Position numbers and translations under genes: made by a program
Part shown: in pieces, positions 27,224 to 36,127 of the stretch
Layout of the letters: each line of letters opens with the position of its first letter
Numbering within the stretch: the first letter of the stretch is position 1
Notes under the pieces: model-generated
What the model saw: the letters and a program-made list of their open reading frames with translations, nothing else
Database searches by the model: none
Told to the model about the DNA's origin: nothing
Assembly: GCA_000161775.1 (NCBI GenBank)
Contig: GG704596.1
Location: 1,398,422-1,462,421, forward strand
Length of the DNA stretch: 64,000 nucleotides
DNA from: Ruegeria lacuscaerulensis ITI-1157
Lineage (GTDB): Bacteria > Pseudomonadota > Alphaproteobacteria > Rhodobacterales > Rhodobacteraceae
Direction: 5' to 3'

Positions 27224-29677
27224 ATGGTTGATCTTCCCAGCAAGGCCCGCGTGGTCATCATCGGCGGCGGCGTGATCGGATGCTCGGTCGCCTATCACCT
27301 GACCAAGAAAGGGTGGAAAGACGTGGTGTTGCTGGAACGCAAGCAGCTCACCTCGGGCACCACTTGGCATGCGGCCGGACTGATCGCCCAGCTGCGCGCC
27401 ACCGCCAACATGACCAAGCTGGCGAAATACAGCCAGGAACTCTATGGCGCGCTCGAAGAGGAAACCGGCGTTGCCACCGGGTTCAAACGCTGCGGCTCGA
27501 TCACCGTGGCGCTGACGGAAGAGCGCAAGGAGGAGATCTATCGCCAGGCCGCCATGGCCCGCGCCTTCGGGGTCGAGGTCGAGGAGATCTCGAACGAACG
27601 CGTGGCCGAGCTGTATCCGCATCTGAATCTGGATGGCGTCAAGGGCGCGGTCTATCTGCCGCTGGACGGGCAGGGCGACCCGGCCAACATCGCGCTGGCG
27701 CTGGCCAAGGGCGCGCGTCAGCGCGGGGCCATCATCAAGGAACGAGTGAAGGTCACCGACATCGCCAAACAGGGCCGCCGCGTGACTGGCGTTGACTGGG
27801 TTGCCGATGACGGCAGCGCCTCGGGGCATATCGAGTGCGACATGGTGGTGAACTGTGCCGGCATGTGGGGGCATCAGGTGGGCCGCATGGCGGGCGTGAA
27901 CGTTCCGCTGCACGCCTGTGAGCACTTCTACATCGTGACCGAGAACATCGACGGCCTGACCCAGCTGCCGGTGCTGCGGGTGCCGGACGAATGCGCCTAT
28001 TACAAGGAGGATGCGGGTAAGATCCTGCTGGGTGCCTTCGAGCCCAATGCCAAGCCCTGGGCGATGGACGGCATCCCCGACAGTTTCGAGTTCGACCAGC
28101 TGCCCGAGGATTTCGACCATTTCGAACCGATCCTCGAGGCCGCCTGCAACCGCATGCCGATACTGGCCGAGGCGGGGATCCACACCTTCTTCAACGGTCC
28201 TGAATCCTTCACGCCCGACGATGCCTATCACCTGGGCCTGGCCCCCGAGATTGACAATGTCTGGGTCGCCGCCGGCTTCAACTCGATCGGGATCCAGTCG
28301 GCGGGCGGCGCGGGCATGGCGCTGGCCGAATGGATGGACGCGGGGGAAAAACCCTTTGATCTGGGCGATGTGGACATCAGCCGAATGCAGCCCTTCCAGG
28401 GCAACAGGAAATACCTGTTCGAACGCTCCAAGGAAACGCTGGGCCTGCTCTATGCCGACCACTACCCCTATCGCCAGAAGGCCACGGCGCGCGGCGTGCG
28501 CCGGACGCCGTTCCACCACCACCTGAAAGAACACGGGGCCGTGTTCGGCGAACTGGCCGGGTGGGAGCGCGCCAACTGGTTCGCCAACGAAGGGCAGGAG
28601 CGCGAATACCGCTACAGCTGGAAGCGCCAAAACTGGTTCGAGAACTCGGCCGCCGAACACCGTGCGGTGCGCGAGAACGTGGGCATGTATGACATGTCCT
28701 CCTTCGGCAAGATCCGGGTCGAGGGCCCTGATGCCGAAAAGTTCATGAATTATGTCGGCGGCGGCGACTATGCCGTGCCGGTGGGCAAGATCGTCTATAC
28801 CCAGTTCCTCAATCGCCGCGGCGGGATCGAAGCCGACGTGACCGTCACCCGCCTTTCCGAGACCGCCTACCTGGTGGTCACTCCGGCGGCGACGCGCCTG
28901 GCGGACCAGACGTGGATGATGCGCCACGCGGGGAACTTCAACGTGGTCATCACCGATGTCACGGCGGCCGAAGGCGTTCTGGCGGTGATGGGGCCGAACT
29001 CGCGGGCCTTGCTGGAAAAGGTATCGCCCGACGACTTCTCGAACGCGGCAAACCCCTTCGGCACCGCGCAGGAGATCGAGATCGGCATGGGCCTCGCCCG
29101 CGCGCATCGTGTGACCTATGTAGGCGAGCTGGGCTGGGAGATCTACGTCTCCTCCGACATGGCGGGCCATGTCTTTGAAACGCTGCACGAGGCGGGGCAG
29201 GACATGGGGCTGAAGCTGTGCGGCTTGCACATGATGGACAGCTGCCGGATCGAAAAGGGCTTCCGCCATTTCGGCCACGACATCACCTGCGAGGATCACG
29301 TGGTGGATGCCGGGCTGGGCTTTGCCGTCAAGGTGGACAAGGGCTGCGACTTCATCGGCCGCGAGGCGGTGATCGCGCGCAAGGAAAGCGGGCCGAAATC
29401 GCGACTTGTTCAATTCCGCCTGACCGACCCCGAGCCGCTGCTGTTCCACAACGAGCCGATCATCCGGGACGGTGAATACGTGGGCTATCTCAGTTCGGGC
29501 AATTATGGCCACATGCTGGGCGGCGCCATCGGTTTGGGTTATGTGCCCTGCGAGGGGGAAAGGGCCGCGGACGTGCTGGCCTCGACCTACGAGATCGACG
29601 TGTGTGGAGCGAAAGTCCGGGCCGAGGCGTCGCTCAAGCCGATGTATGACCCCAAATCCGAACGGGTGAAGGTGTGA
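27224..29677 (+). CDS. FAD/GcvT-type oxidoreductase, second paralogue
   Basis: An 817-residue protein with the same layout as the first: FAD fold VVIIGGGVIGCSVAYHLTKKG, covalent-FAD motif TTWHAAGL, then GcvT domains with YVGELGWEIYVSS. It ends ASLKPMYDPKSERVKV. The two paralogues are clearly diverged, so they may act on successive substrates (for example dimethylglycine then sarcosine) or on different methylamines. ATG 27224 follows CGGAGACATCGG. It is the last gene of the block; an intergenic repeat lies just after the stop. Confidence 0.88.
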   Translation: MVDLPSKARVVIIGGGVIGCSVAYHLTKKGWKDVVLLERKQLTSGTTWHAAGLIAQLRATANMTKLAKYSQELYGALEEETGVATGFKRCGSITVALTEERKEEIYRQAAMARAFGVEVEEISNERVAELYPHLNLDGVKGAVYLPLDGQGDPANIALALAKGARQRGAIIKERVKVTDIAKQGRRVTGVDWVADDGSASGHIECDMVVNCAGMWGHQVGRMAGVNVPLHACEHFYIVTENIDGLTQLPVLRVPDECAYYKEDAGKILLGAFEPNAKPWAMDGIPDSFEFDQLPEDFDHFEPILEAACNRMPILAEAGIHTFFNGPESFTPDDAYHLGLAPEIDNVWVAAGFNSIGIQSAGGAGMALAEWMDAGEKPFDLGDVDISRMQPFQGNRKYLFERSKETLGLLYADHYPYRQKATARGVRRTPFHHHLKEHGAVFGELAGWERANWFANEGQEREYRYSWKRQNWFENSAAEHRAVRENVGMYDMSSFGKIRVEGPDAEKFMNYVGGGDYAVPVGKIVYTQFLNRRGGIEADVTVTRLSETAYLVVTPAATRLADQTWMMRHAGNFNVVITDVTAAEGVLAVMGPNSRALLEKVSPDDFSNAANPFGTAQEIEIGMGLARAHRVTYVGELGWEIYVSSDMAGHVFETLHEAGQDMGLKLCGLHMMDSCRIEKGFRHFGHDITCEDHVVDAGLGFAVKVDKGCDFIGREAVIARKESGPKSRLVQFRLTDPEPLLFHNEPIIRDGEYVGYLSSGNYGHMLGGAIGLGYVPCEGERAADVLASTYEIDVCGAKVRAEASLKPMYDPKSERVKV

Positions 29678-29687
29678 CAAGGGGGTT

Positions 29688-29790
29688 CGGTGGGGCTCTG
29701 CCCCCGCCGCCTTCGGCTGCTCCCCCGGGATATTTTTTGGCCAGATGAAGAGTGAGTGGCCTTCTTCATCTGGCCCCAAATATTCCGGAG
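29688..29790. repeat. Intergenic repeat family, copy B (palindromic)
   Basis: A hairpin GGGGCTCTGCCCC leads into TGCTCCCCCGGGATATTT and GGCCAGATGAAG. After eight bases the sequence returns as CTTCATCTGGCC and an AAATATTCC stretch, so the tail is an almost perfect inverted repeat. It is the longest of three related copies in the window. It follows directly on the second GcvT oxidoreductase and could act as a transcription terminator or RNA-stabilising hairpin. Confidence 0.75.
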
Positions 29791-29935
29791 CGCGAGGCAG
29801 AGCCTCGCAGAACCCGCCATCCACACGCCGCCGGGTTTCGAACATCATGGATCGCTATGGGATACGTCACAGAAATCACGGTTTCCGTCGCTTCGGGTTC
29901 TGCTAAAGAAGGCGGGCAACAGTTGGATGCCTTCA

Positions 29936-30841
29936 ATGTCTGCTTCGACGACCTGCTCACAAAACGCGGATACGCCCAAAGGCCTTGCGCTAGCTGTGTT
30001 GGCCTATGTGTTATGGGGATTTCTGCCGCTCTACATGAAGGCCATGGCGCATATTGGCCCGGTTGAAATCGTGGCCCATCGGATCATCTGGTCGGTTCCC
30101 GTGGCGGGGCTACTACTGATCGCGTTGGGGCGAACGGGTGATCTGAAGGCCGCGCTGCGTGATCCGGGTATGTTGGGTATGGCGTGCGTTACGGCCGCGC
30201 TGATCTCGGTGAACTGGGCGATCTATGTCTGGGCGATTGCCAGCGGGAACGCGCTGGATGCAGCGCTGGGGTATTACATCAACCCTTTGTTCAGCATTGC
30301 CTTGGGCGCGATCCTTCTGCGCGAGTCGCTGAGCCGTACTCAAATCGTCGCCGTCGGTTTGGCGGGTTTGGGCGTTTTGGTGCTGATTTTCGAGGCGGGG
30401 CGACTGCCGTGGGCAGCTTTGGGGCTTATGGTGAGCTGGGGATTCTATGCTTTCTTCAAGCGGTCCTTGCCCATCGGCCCGAACCAGGGGTTCTTGCTAG
30501 AAGTCCTGATCTTGCTGGTGCCGGCGCTGGCCTATGTGACCTGGCTGGGTGCGTCAGGCGAGGGGCATTTCGGTTTGGCGGTCAGCGATACATTGCTGCT
30601 TGCGGGCGCGGGAATAGTCACTGCCGTGCCGCTTCTTGTTTATGCAAACGGTGCGAAGCTGGTGCGACTTTCGACCATGGGCATCCTGCAATATATTGCA
30701 CCGACGATGATTTTCATCACTGCGATCGCCGTTTTCGGAGAGCAGGTCGATCGGGGGCGGATGATCGCCTTTCCGCTGATCTGGGCGGCGCTGATAGTAT
30801 ATTCTGTGCCGATGATCCGGCAGGTACGCGGTCAAGCCTGA
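29936..30841 (+). CDS. rarD: RarD/EamA-type membrane transporter
   Basis: A 301-residue DMT-superfamily protein of the RarD group with about ten membrane helices. It has LAVLAYVLWGFLPLYMKAM at the N-terminus and INPLFSIALGAILLRESLS in the middle, both typical of RarD. Substrate unknown; E. coli RarD was linked to chloramphenicol resistance. The start is uncertain between ATG 29927 and ATG 29936, as neither has a strong ribosome site. Codon use is less GC-rich than its neighbours. Confidence 0.87.
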   Translation: MSASTTCSQNADTPKGLALAVLAYVLWGFLPLYMKAMAHIGPVEIVAHRIIWSVPVAGLLLIALGRTGDLKAALRDPGMLGMACVTAALISVNWAIYVWAIASGNALDAALGYYINPLFSIALGAILLRESLSRTQIVAVGLAGLGVLVLIFEAGRLPWAALGLMVSWGFYAFFKRSLPIGPNQGFLLEVLILLVPALAYVTWLGASGEGHFGLAVSDTLLLAGAGIVTAVPLLVYANGAKLVRLSTMGILQYIAPTMIFITAIAVFGEQVDRGRMIAFPLIWAALIVYSVPMIRQVRGQA

Positions 30842-31539
30842 TCCAGGATCATCCCTGCCAATTTCTGCGCCCAGTGGGCATAGGCCAAGGGGCTGGGGTG
30901 ATACCCGTCCGGTGCCGCCAAGGCTGGGTCGTCCGGCAGGTCGAGCGCCAGATGGCGCGCTTGGGGAAATTGTTTCACGACCTGCTGCAGCCCTTCGTCC
31001 AGTCGGGCTGCCTGCCGACCCAAAACCCAGGCCAAAGGCTGAGGCAGGGCTGGGAAACGCTCCATCTGCGGAACGCCGGTCGCGGCTATTTGGCGGACAC
31101 CCAATTCGCGCGCGAGCAGTTGAAACAGTTCCGATTGGCGTTCCCGAAACCGTGTGGCCGTCACGCCGCGGGTCACGTCATTCACCCCAAGTGCCGTCAC
31201 CGCGACGTCGAAGCGTTCGGCAACTTGGCGCAGGTCATTGATCGCGTCCAGCGTCGTATGGCCGGTGGTGGCGACAAGACGCCACTCGACGCAGAAATGC
31301 GGTGCCAGCTGCCGGACCAGTTGCCCCGAGAGCGCCTGTTCCTAGGTGCCGGCTCCGACGCCCGCAGCCGAGCTGTCGCCCACGATCAGCAGCCGCAGTC
31401 GGGGGCCTCGTCCCTGGCGTCCCTCGCGCGGGCCGGATGGCTCGGGCAGGCGCAGCGCGCGCTGGCGCACCATCAGGGCCTGTGCCGCCAGAAGCGGAAG
31501 CAAGGGCAACCTGACGATTTGGTCGACCGCAACGGGCAT
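30832..31539 (-). pseudogene. SGNH/GDSL hydrolase interrupted by TAG
   Basis: The gene reads as a 235-codon SGNH esterase in one frame but has an in-frame TAG at codon 67 (31339-31341). Before it stands the nucleophile block LLIVGDSSAAGVGAGT. After it the frame continues without loss (EQALSGQLV, then TALGVNDVTRG with the Gly-Asn block, and DGYHPSPLAYAHWAQ with the catalytic Asp-His). All catalytic blocks survive. A single base change from a sense codon such as CAG explains it. It is a very recent pseudogene, a sequencing error, or an unusual readthrough. The N-terminus carries a membrane-like helix. Confidence 0.85.
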
Positions 31540-31547
31540 GGGTGACC

Positions 31548-31958
31548 TCAGCCCAGGGCGGACTTGAATTCCAGGAACCGGGGGTCGGTCATCACCCGTG
31601 CCATCATCGCCTCGCGCAGCGCGCCGATGGTCTTGTAGGGGCGCATGACCACTTCGAAGATCTGGATCAGCCCGTCATCGTTCAGCGTGATCAGATCCAC
31701 GCCCACCGCGTCGAGATCGCCGACCTTGCACTGGAACTCCAGCGCCCAGTCTTTGTCCGCGCCCATGATCCGGCGATAGCGGAACTCGGAGAACACCTGG
31801 CCCACATGCCCCAGCACCGCCGCCACCGGCGTGCGTCCGGTCCAGGTGCTGTAATAGGTCGGCGGCATGAACCGCACGTCCTCGGCCAGCAACTCGTGGA
31901 TCAGGCTCTCGTCGCCCTTGGCGACCACCTCCTGCATGCGTTCGATCGTCGGGTGCAT
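31548..31958 (-). CDS. NTF2-like (SnoaL-type) protein
   Basis: A 136-residue small alpha/beta protein with an NTF2-like cone fold: EVVAKGDESLIHELLAEDVRFMPPTYYSTWTGRTPV at the start and a C-terminal EVVMRPYKTIGALREAM. Such proteins are isomerases, dehydratases or ligand binders; function cannot be assigned. GGAGGAGACGAA precedes the ATG at 31958. It is immediately upstream of the broken SGNH hydrolase gene (eight bases), so they probably share a transcript. Confidence 0.8.
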   Translation of the reverse strand: MHPTIERMQEVVAKGDESLIHELLAEDVRFMPPTYYSTWTGRTPVAAVLGHVGQVFSEFRYRRIMGADKDWALEFQCKVGDLDAVGVDLITLNDDGLIQIFEVVMRPYKTIGALREAMMARVMTDPRFLEFKSALG

Positions 31959-32054
31959 TTCGTCTCCTCCGCTTGGCGGCGAGAGTTGCGCAAACCACGC
32001 TCCCTGTGCAAGGACGACGTTGCGAGACCCTACGCCCTGCGATAGGCAGCGCGC

Positions 32055-32702
32055 ATGAGCGATACATATAATCCGCCCCGAACCCCGCTGGACGTGCTGC
32101 ACGAGGACGCGCAGGTGATCGTCGTGAACAAGCCGGCGGGCCTGCTGTCCGTGCCGGGGCGCGGGGCGCATCTGGCCGACTGCCTGCTGACGCGGGTTCA
32201 GGCTGCCTTTCCCCAGGCGCTGCTGGTGCATCGGCTGGACCGCGACACATCGGGGGTGATGATCTTTGCCCAGACGCCACATGCGCAGAAATACCTGGGC
32301 CAGCAGTTCGAGAACCGGCTGGCCCGCAAGACATATGTCGCGCGGGTCTGGGGCCGGGTTGAGCCCAAGACCGGAACCGTCGATCTGCCATTGATCGTGG
32401 ACTGGCCGAACCGGCCGCGGCAGATGGTCTGCCATGACACCGGCAAGCCCGCAGTGACCGATTGGCGCGTGGTCCGGCACGAAGGTGACACGACCCGAGT
32501 CCGCCTGTTTCCCAAGACTGGCCGGTCGCACCAGCTGCGCGTTCACATGCAGGCGCTGGGGCATCCGATTCTGGGCGATCCGTTTTATGCCGAAGGGCCC
32601 GCGCGGGATTTTCCGCGCCTGATGCTGCATTCCGAGGAACTGCGCATCAAGCACCCCGAGGATGGGGTTTCGATGAAGTTCCGGGCGGCGCCTGAGTTTT
32701 GA
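32055..32702 (+). CDS. RluA-family pseudouridine synthase
   Basis: A 215-residue pseudouridine synthase. The catalytic aspartate D62 is in VHRLDRDTSGVMIF, and the late GRSHQLRVHMQALGHPILGDPFY block is typical. It lacks the N-terminal S4 RNA-binding domain, like RluA itself, which modifies 23S rRNA position 746 and tRNA position 32. Whether this copy has exactly that target is not certain. The HEDAQVIVVNKPAGLLSVPG opening is intact. Confidence 0.9.
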   Translation: MSDTYNPPRTPLDVLHEDAQVIVVNKPAGLLSVPGRGAHLADCLLTRVQAAFPQALLVHRLDRDTSGVMIFAQTPHAQKYLGQQFENRLARKTYVARVWGRVEPKTGTVDLPLIVDWPNRPRQMVCHDTGKPAVTDWRVVRHEGDTTRVRLFPKTGRSHQLRVHMQALGHPILGDPFYAEGPARDFPRLMLHSEELRIKHPEDGVSMKFRAAPEF

Positions 32703-32842
32703 CGGGGCGAACGCGCTGCAGTTAGGCAGGTATTCGCCGACATCACTTTTTTGTCGCTTGAGCCTGCGCGTGGCCAGCATGTTATATTCGGCGCAAACAC
32801 GTCACCCGACAAACGGGTACAGGAGCAGAAGGTGAATTTTCC

Positions 32843-33514
32843 ATGACGATTTCCAGATATGCGCTGCCGCTGGGGCTGAGCGCCGCCCTTGTCCTGGGTG
32901 CTTGTACCGATCCGGGAACCCTGCGGGTGCAGGACGACCCGAACCAGAACGCCAAGCAGGGCGCCATTCTGGGCGGGCTGATCGGTGCCGGCGTGGGGGC
33001 CATCGCCAATGATTCCGATCCCGGGTTGGGCGCGTTGGCCGGGGCGGCCATCGGTGCCGCGGGCGGCGGGCTGATCGGCAACCAGTTGGACAGACAGGCC
33101 GCCGAGCTGCGTCAGCAACTGGCCAATGACGGCATCACCATCGTGAATGCCGGCGACCGGCTGATCGTCACGGTGCCCAACGACATCACCTTCGACACCG
33201 ACAGCGCCACCGTCCGGCCGGCATTGCGGGCCGATCTGGTGCGGGTCGGGCAGAACCTTGTCAACTATCCCAAGTCCAATGTGCAGATCATCGGCCATAC
33301 CGACAGTGATGGCGACGCGGGCTACAACCAGGCCCTGTCGGAACGCCGCGCCAGCGCGGTGGCCGACATTCTGCACGCCAACGGGGTCAGCTATGCGCGC
33401 ATCACCACCATCGGTCGGGGTGAGAACCAGCCGATCGCCTCGAACCTGACGCCCGAGGGCAAGGCCCAGAACCGGCGGGTCGAGATCGTGATCGTGCCCA
33501 GCGGAAACACCTGA
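32843..33514 (+). CDS. OmpA-family outer-membrane lipoprotein
   Basis: A 223-residue protein with a lipoprotein signal (lipobox LVLGAC, lipidated C21), a glycine-zipper stretch (about residues 42-84, GAILGGLIGAGVGA and GALAGAAIGAAGGG) and a C-terminal OmpA peptidoglycan-binding domain (about 105-220, IIGHTDSDGD and NQALSERRA). This is the YiaD-type layout. It anchors the outer membrane to the wall or modulates envelope stability. A terminator follows 20 bases after the stop. Confidence 0.9.
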   Translation: MTISRYALPLGLSAALVLGACTDPGTLRVQDDPNQNAKQGAILGGLIGAGVGAIANDSDPGLGALAGAAIGAAGGGLIGNQLDRQAAELRQQLANDGITIVNAGDRLIVTVPNDITFDTDSATVRPALRADLVRVGQNLVNYPKSNVQIIGHTDSDGDAGYNQALSERRASAVADILHANGVSYARITTIGRGENQPIASNLTPEGKAQNRRVEIVIVPSGNT

Positions 33515-33533
33515 GATCGGCCAGTTGCCAGAG

Positions 33534-33561
33534 GGGCCGCCGCGCGCGGCCCTTTCTTTTT
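33534..33561 (+). terminator. Rho-independent terminator after the OmpA lipoprotein
   Basis: GGGCCGC and GCGGCCC form a seven-base stem with a five-base loop, followed by TTTCTTTTT. It is 20 bases after the lipoprotein stop codon. Confidence 0.75.
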
Positions 33562-33644
33562 GCACATTGACTGCGCGTCAGTCGAGCTATGGTTAGCGGC
33601 TGGAATAGCTAATCTGCAACCAGACACGATGACGGAGTTTCCCC

Positions 33645-34187
33645 ATGTCCCACCCTATCCTTCTGGGCCTGTCCGGCTCGTTGCGGCAGAACGCCACGAA
33701 CCGCAGGCTGCTGCGCGAGGCCGCCCGCCTGTTCAACCCCGGCACGTTCATCGAGGCGGATCTGAACCTGCCGCTCTATGATGGCGACCTCGAAGACAGC
33801 GCAGGGATACCGGACAAGGTGCAATTGCTGGCGGATCAGATCGCCCAGGCGCATGCGGTGGTCATCTCGACGCCCGAATACAACAAAGGACCGTCGGGCG
33901 TGCTGAAGAACGCGCTGGACTGGGTCAGCCGCACCAAGGGGCGCCCCTGGGCCGACAAGCCGGTGGCGGTGATGTCGGCGGCGGCGGGTCGGGCCGGGGG
34001 CGAACGGGCGCAGATGATCCTGCGGTCGTTCATGGTGCCGTTTCAGCCGCGCGTTCTGGCAGGGCCGGAACTGCACCTGGCCGACAGTTCGAACGAATTC
34101 GACGATCAGGGACGACTGATCAGCGACCGGTACGAGGCCACGCTGCGCGAGTTGATGCAGAAGTTGCGGGCCGAAGCCGGGTTCTAG
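33645..34187 (+). CDS. NADPH-dependent FMN reductase
   Basis: A 180-residue flavodoxin-like reductase. It has the phosphate-binding GLSGSLRQNATNRRLLREA and the flavin-contact PEYNKGPSGVLKNALDWVSR. Members reduce FMN, quinones, azo dyes or chromate with NAD(P)H. It precedes the MaoC-type hydratase by 49 bases on the same strand; no specific link is evident. Confidence 0.9.
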   Translation: MSHPILLGLSGSLRQNATNRRLLREAARLFNPGTFIEADLNLPLYDGDLEDSAGIPDKVQLLADQIAQAHAVVISTPEYNKGPSGVLKNALDWVSRTKGRPWADKPVAVMSAAAGRAGGERAQMILRSFMVPFQPRVLAGPELHLADSSNEFDDQGRLISDRYEATLRELMQKLRAEAGF

Positions 34188-34236
34188 GCCAAAGGGCCAT
34201 CTTGCCGGCCGGATGGGCGCGGCCTAGGGTGCTGCC

Positions 34237-35046
34237 ATGACAGACCGTTCCGCCGAAACCCGAACCGACGTTATGGACCCTGCTCGCGCCGCGGCCTTGC
34301 AGATTGCGTTGGGCCAGGCCGCATCGATCGAGGCCGGCTCGGCGCTGCCGCCCTTTTTTCACCAACTGTATTTCTGGTCCCCGCGCCCGCCGGCCGAACT
34401 TGGGCGCGACGGGCACCCGGCCGTGGGTGGTGGGCTGATCCCCGATCTTGGGCTGCCGCGCCGGATGTGGGCGGGCGGGCGGCTGCGTTTTCACGCGCCG
34501 CTGCGCGCAGGCGTCATGGCCGAGCGCCGATCGGTGTGCGAGCAGGTCACCACGAAAATCGGCCGCAGCGGGCCTTTGGGCTTTGTCACCCTGCGCCACG
34601 AGATCCGGCAGGGTGGAACCCTGTGCCTGACCGAATGGCAGGATCTGGTCTATCGCGAAGACCCCGCGGCGGACGCGCGCAAGCCGATCCCGCCCGTCGC
34701 GCGAACCGACGAGACCGATGCGCGCACCGTCACGTTCGATTCGACGCTGCTGTTCCGCTACTCGGCGCTCACCTTCAACGGCCACCGCATTCACTATGAC
34801 CTGGATTATGCCCGCGATGTCGAGGGCTATGCCGGGCTGGTCGTGCATGGCCCGTTGCTGGCGCAGCATTTGATGCTGCTGGCGACCGATCAGCTGGGAC
34901 CGCTGGCCGAGTTCTCGTTTCGGGCCTCGTCGCCGCTGATGCATTTCGAACGGGCCATGTTGTGCGGCAACGGGGACGATCTGTGGGTGCGCGGGCCGGA
35001 CGGGCGGCAGTGCATGCAGGCCCGGGCCGTCGCGCGGTCAGAGTGA
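34237..35046 (+). CDS. MaoC/HTD2-type acyl-CoA hydratase
   Basis: A 269-residue protein with a hot-dog-type hydratase fold in two halves. The C-terminal half contains the hydratase-2 motif FRYSALTFNGHRIHYDLDYA followed by GLVVHGPLLAQ. Homologues include mesaconyl-C4-CoA hydratase and fungal HTD2. A place in acyl-CoA or dicarboxylic acid metabolism is likely, but the substrate is unknown. It converges on the FAD oxidase gene with a nine-base overlap. Confidence 0.85.
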   Translation: MTDRSAETRTDVMDPARAAALQIALGQAASIEAGSALPPFFHQLYFWSPRPPAELGRDGHPAVGGGLIPDLGLPRRMWAGGRLRFHAPLRAGVMAERRSVCEQVTTKIGRSGPLGFVTLRHEIRQGGTLCLTEWQDLVYREDPAADARKPIPPVARTDETDARTVTFDSTLLFRYSALTFNGHRIHYDLDYARDVEGYAGLVVHGPLLAQHLMLLATDQLGPLAEFSFRASSPLMHFERAMLCGNGDDLWVRGPDGRQCMQARAVARSE

Positions 35047-36078
35047 CGCCTCGGGGCGGAAACCCTCGGGGATGGTGTCGCGGTCTTCCAGGACTAGATC
35101 GGCCATGACTTCGGCCACTTTGGGGGCCATGCCGAACCCGATCTTGAACCCGCCATTGGCGATGAACTGACCCTTGTGCAGTGGATGCGCGCCCAGCATC
35201 GGCGCGCGGCTTTTGCTGCGGGGGCGCACACCGGCCCAGCGTTCGATCACCTCGGCCCCGTGCAGCACCGGAACCGCGCGCAGGGCGCGTTCGATCACGT
35301 CGTCCAGGGCGGCATCGGTTCCGGTGGGGTCGTCATAGTCTCGCTCGGACGTCGATCCGATTGCCAGCGTCCCGTCGGCATGGGGCACGATGTGGATCGC
35401 ATCGGCAAACAGTTGCGGCACGTCGCCCGCGTTGAAGCGCAGCAAGGCGGCCTGCCCCTTGACGCCGGATCCGACGGTCTTGCCGAAGGCCTGCGACAGC
35501 TCAAGCAGCCCGGCCACGCCGGTGGCATGGATCACCCGGCCCCGGTCGGGCGCATCGGCCGCCACCTCGATCCCCATCGTGGACAGCGCCGCCACCAGCG
35601 CGGCACAGGCCCGGCGCGGGTGCATCCGCGCGCTGAGCGTGTCGTGGATGACAAATCCGGTGGGGCTGGGCGGACACCAGGCGCCGACCTCCTCGACCCG
35701 CCGCACCGTCCAATCGGCGCGGCCCTGCCAAAGGGTGCGGGCGGTTTCGGCGCGTTGATGCGCCAGGTCCAGTCCGCGCTGGTCGGCAATCGGCTGCAGC
35801 CGCCCCAACCGGGCATAGCCGGGTGACACGCCGCCGGTGGCCTCGACCTGTCTCCAGAAGGGTTCGGCCATCAGCAGGCTTTCGAACTGAAACGCCTTTT
35901 TGTCGTTCCAGTTTTCCGGCACATGTGGCGCTAGCGCCCCGACCAGCCCGCCGCTGGAGCCGGCGCCCGGGCCGAACGGGTCAACGACCTGAACCCTGGC
36001 TCCGCGCCGGGCGCAGGTCCAAGCAATGGACAGGCCGAAAATCCCGGCGCCGCGGATCGTCACATCGACCATTGCCAA
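35038..36078 (-). CDS. FAD oxidase, probable MnmC1-like
   Basis: A 346-residue D-amino-acid-oxidase-family flavoprotein with VDVTIRGAGIFGLSIAWTCARRGARVQVVD at the N-terminus and KGQFIANGGFKIGFGMAPKVAEVMADL at the end. In E. coli the oxidase half of the bifunctional MnmC removes carboxymethyl from cmnm5s2U34 of tRNA; its methyltransferase half is the neighbouring mnmD here. The 49-base divergent pairing suggests a split MnmC. A simple amino-acid or amine oxidase is the alternative. Confidence 0.8.
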   Translation of the reverse strand: MAMVDVTIRGAGIFGLSIAWTCARRGARVQVVDPFGPGAGSSGGLVGALAPHVPENWNDKKAFQFESLLMAEPFWRQVEATGGVSPGYARLGRLQPIADQRGLDLAHQRAETARTLWQGRADWTVRRVEEVGAWCPPSPTGFVIHDTLSARMHPRRACAALVAALSTMGIEVAADAPDRGRVIHATGVAGLLELSQAFGKTVGSGVKGQAALLRFNAGDVPQLFADAIHIVPHADGTLAIGSTSERDYDDPTGTDAALDDVIERALRAVPVLHGAEVIERWAGVRPRSKSRAPMLGAHPLHKGQFIANGGFKIGFGMAPKVAEVMADLVLEDRDTIPEGFRPEASL

Positions 36079-36127
36079 ACCTCTTTCCCTTGTTCAGTGT
36101 CGCGCCGCTTAGCTACAGGATTCCCTC

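Noticed and set aside
27134-29848. A 904-codon minus-strand open frame opposite the second GcvT oxidoreductase
   Set aside because: Same reasoning: antisense to a recognised enzyme, with no domain in the translation.
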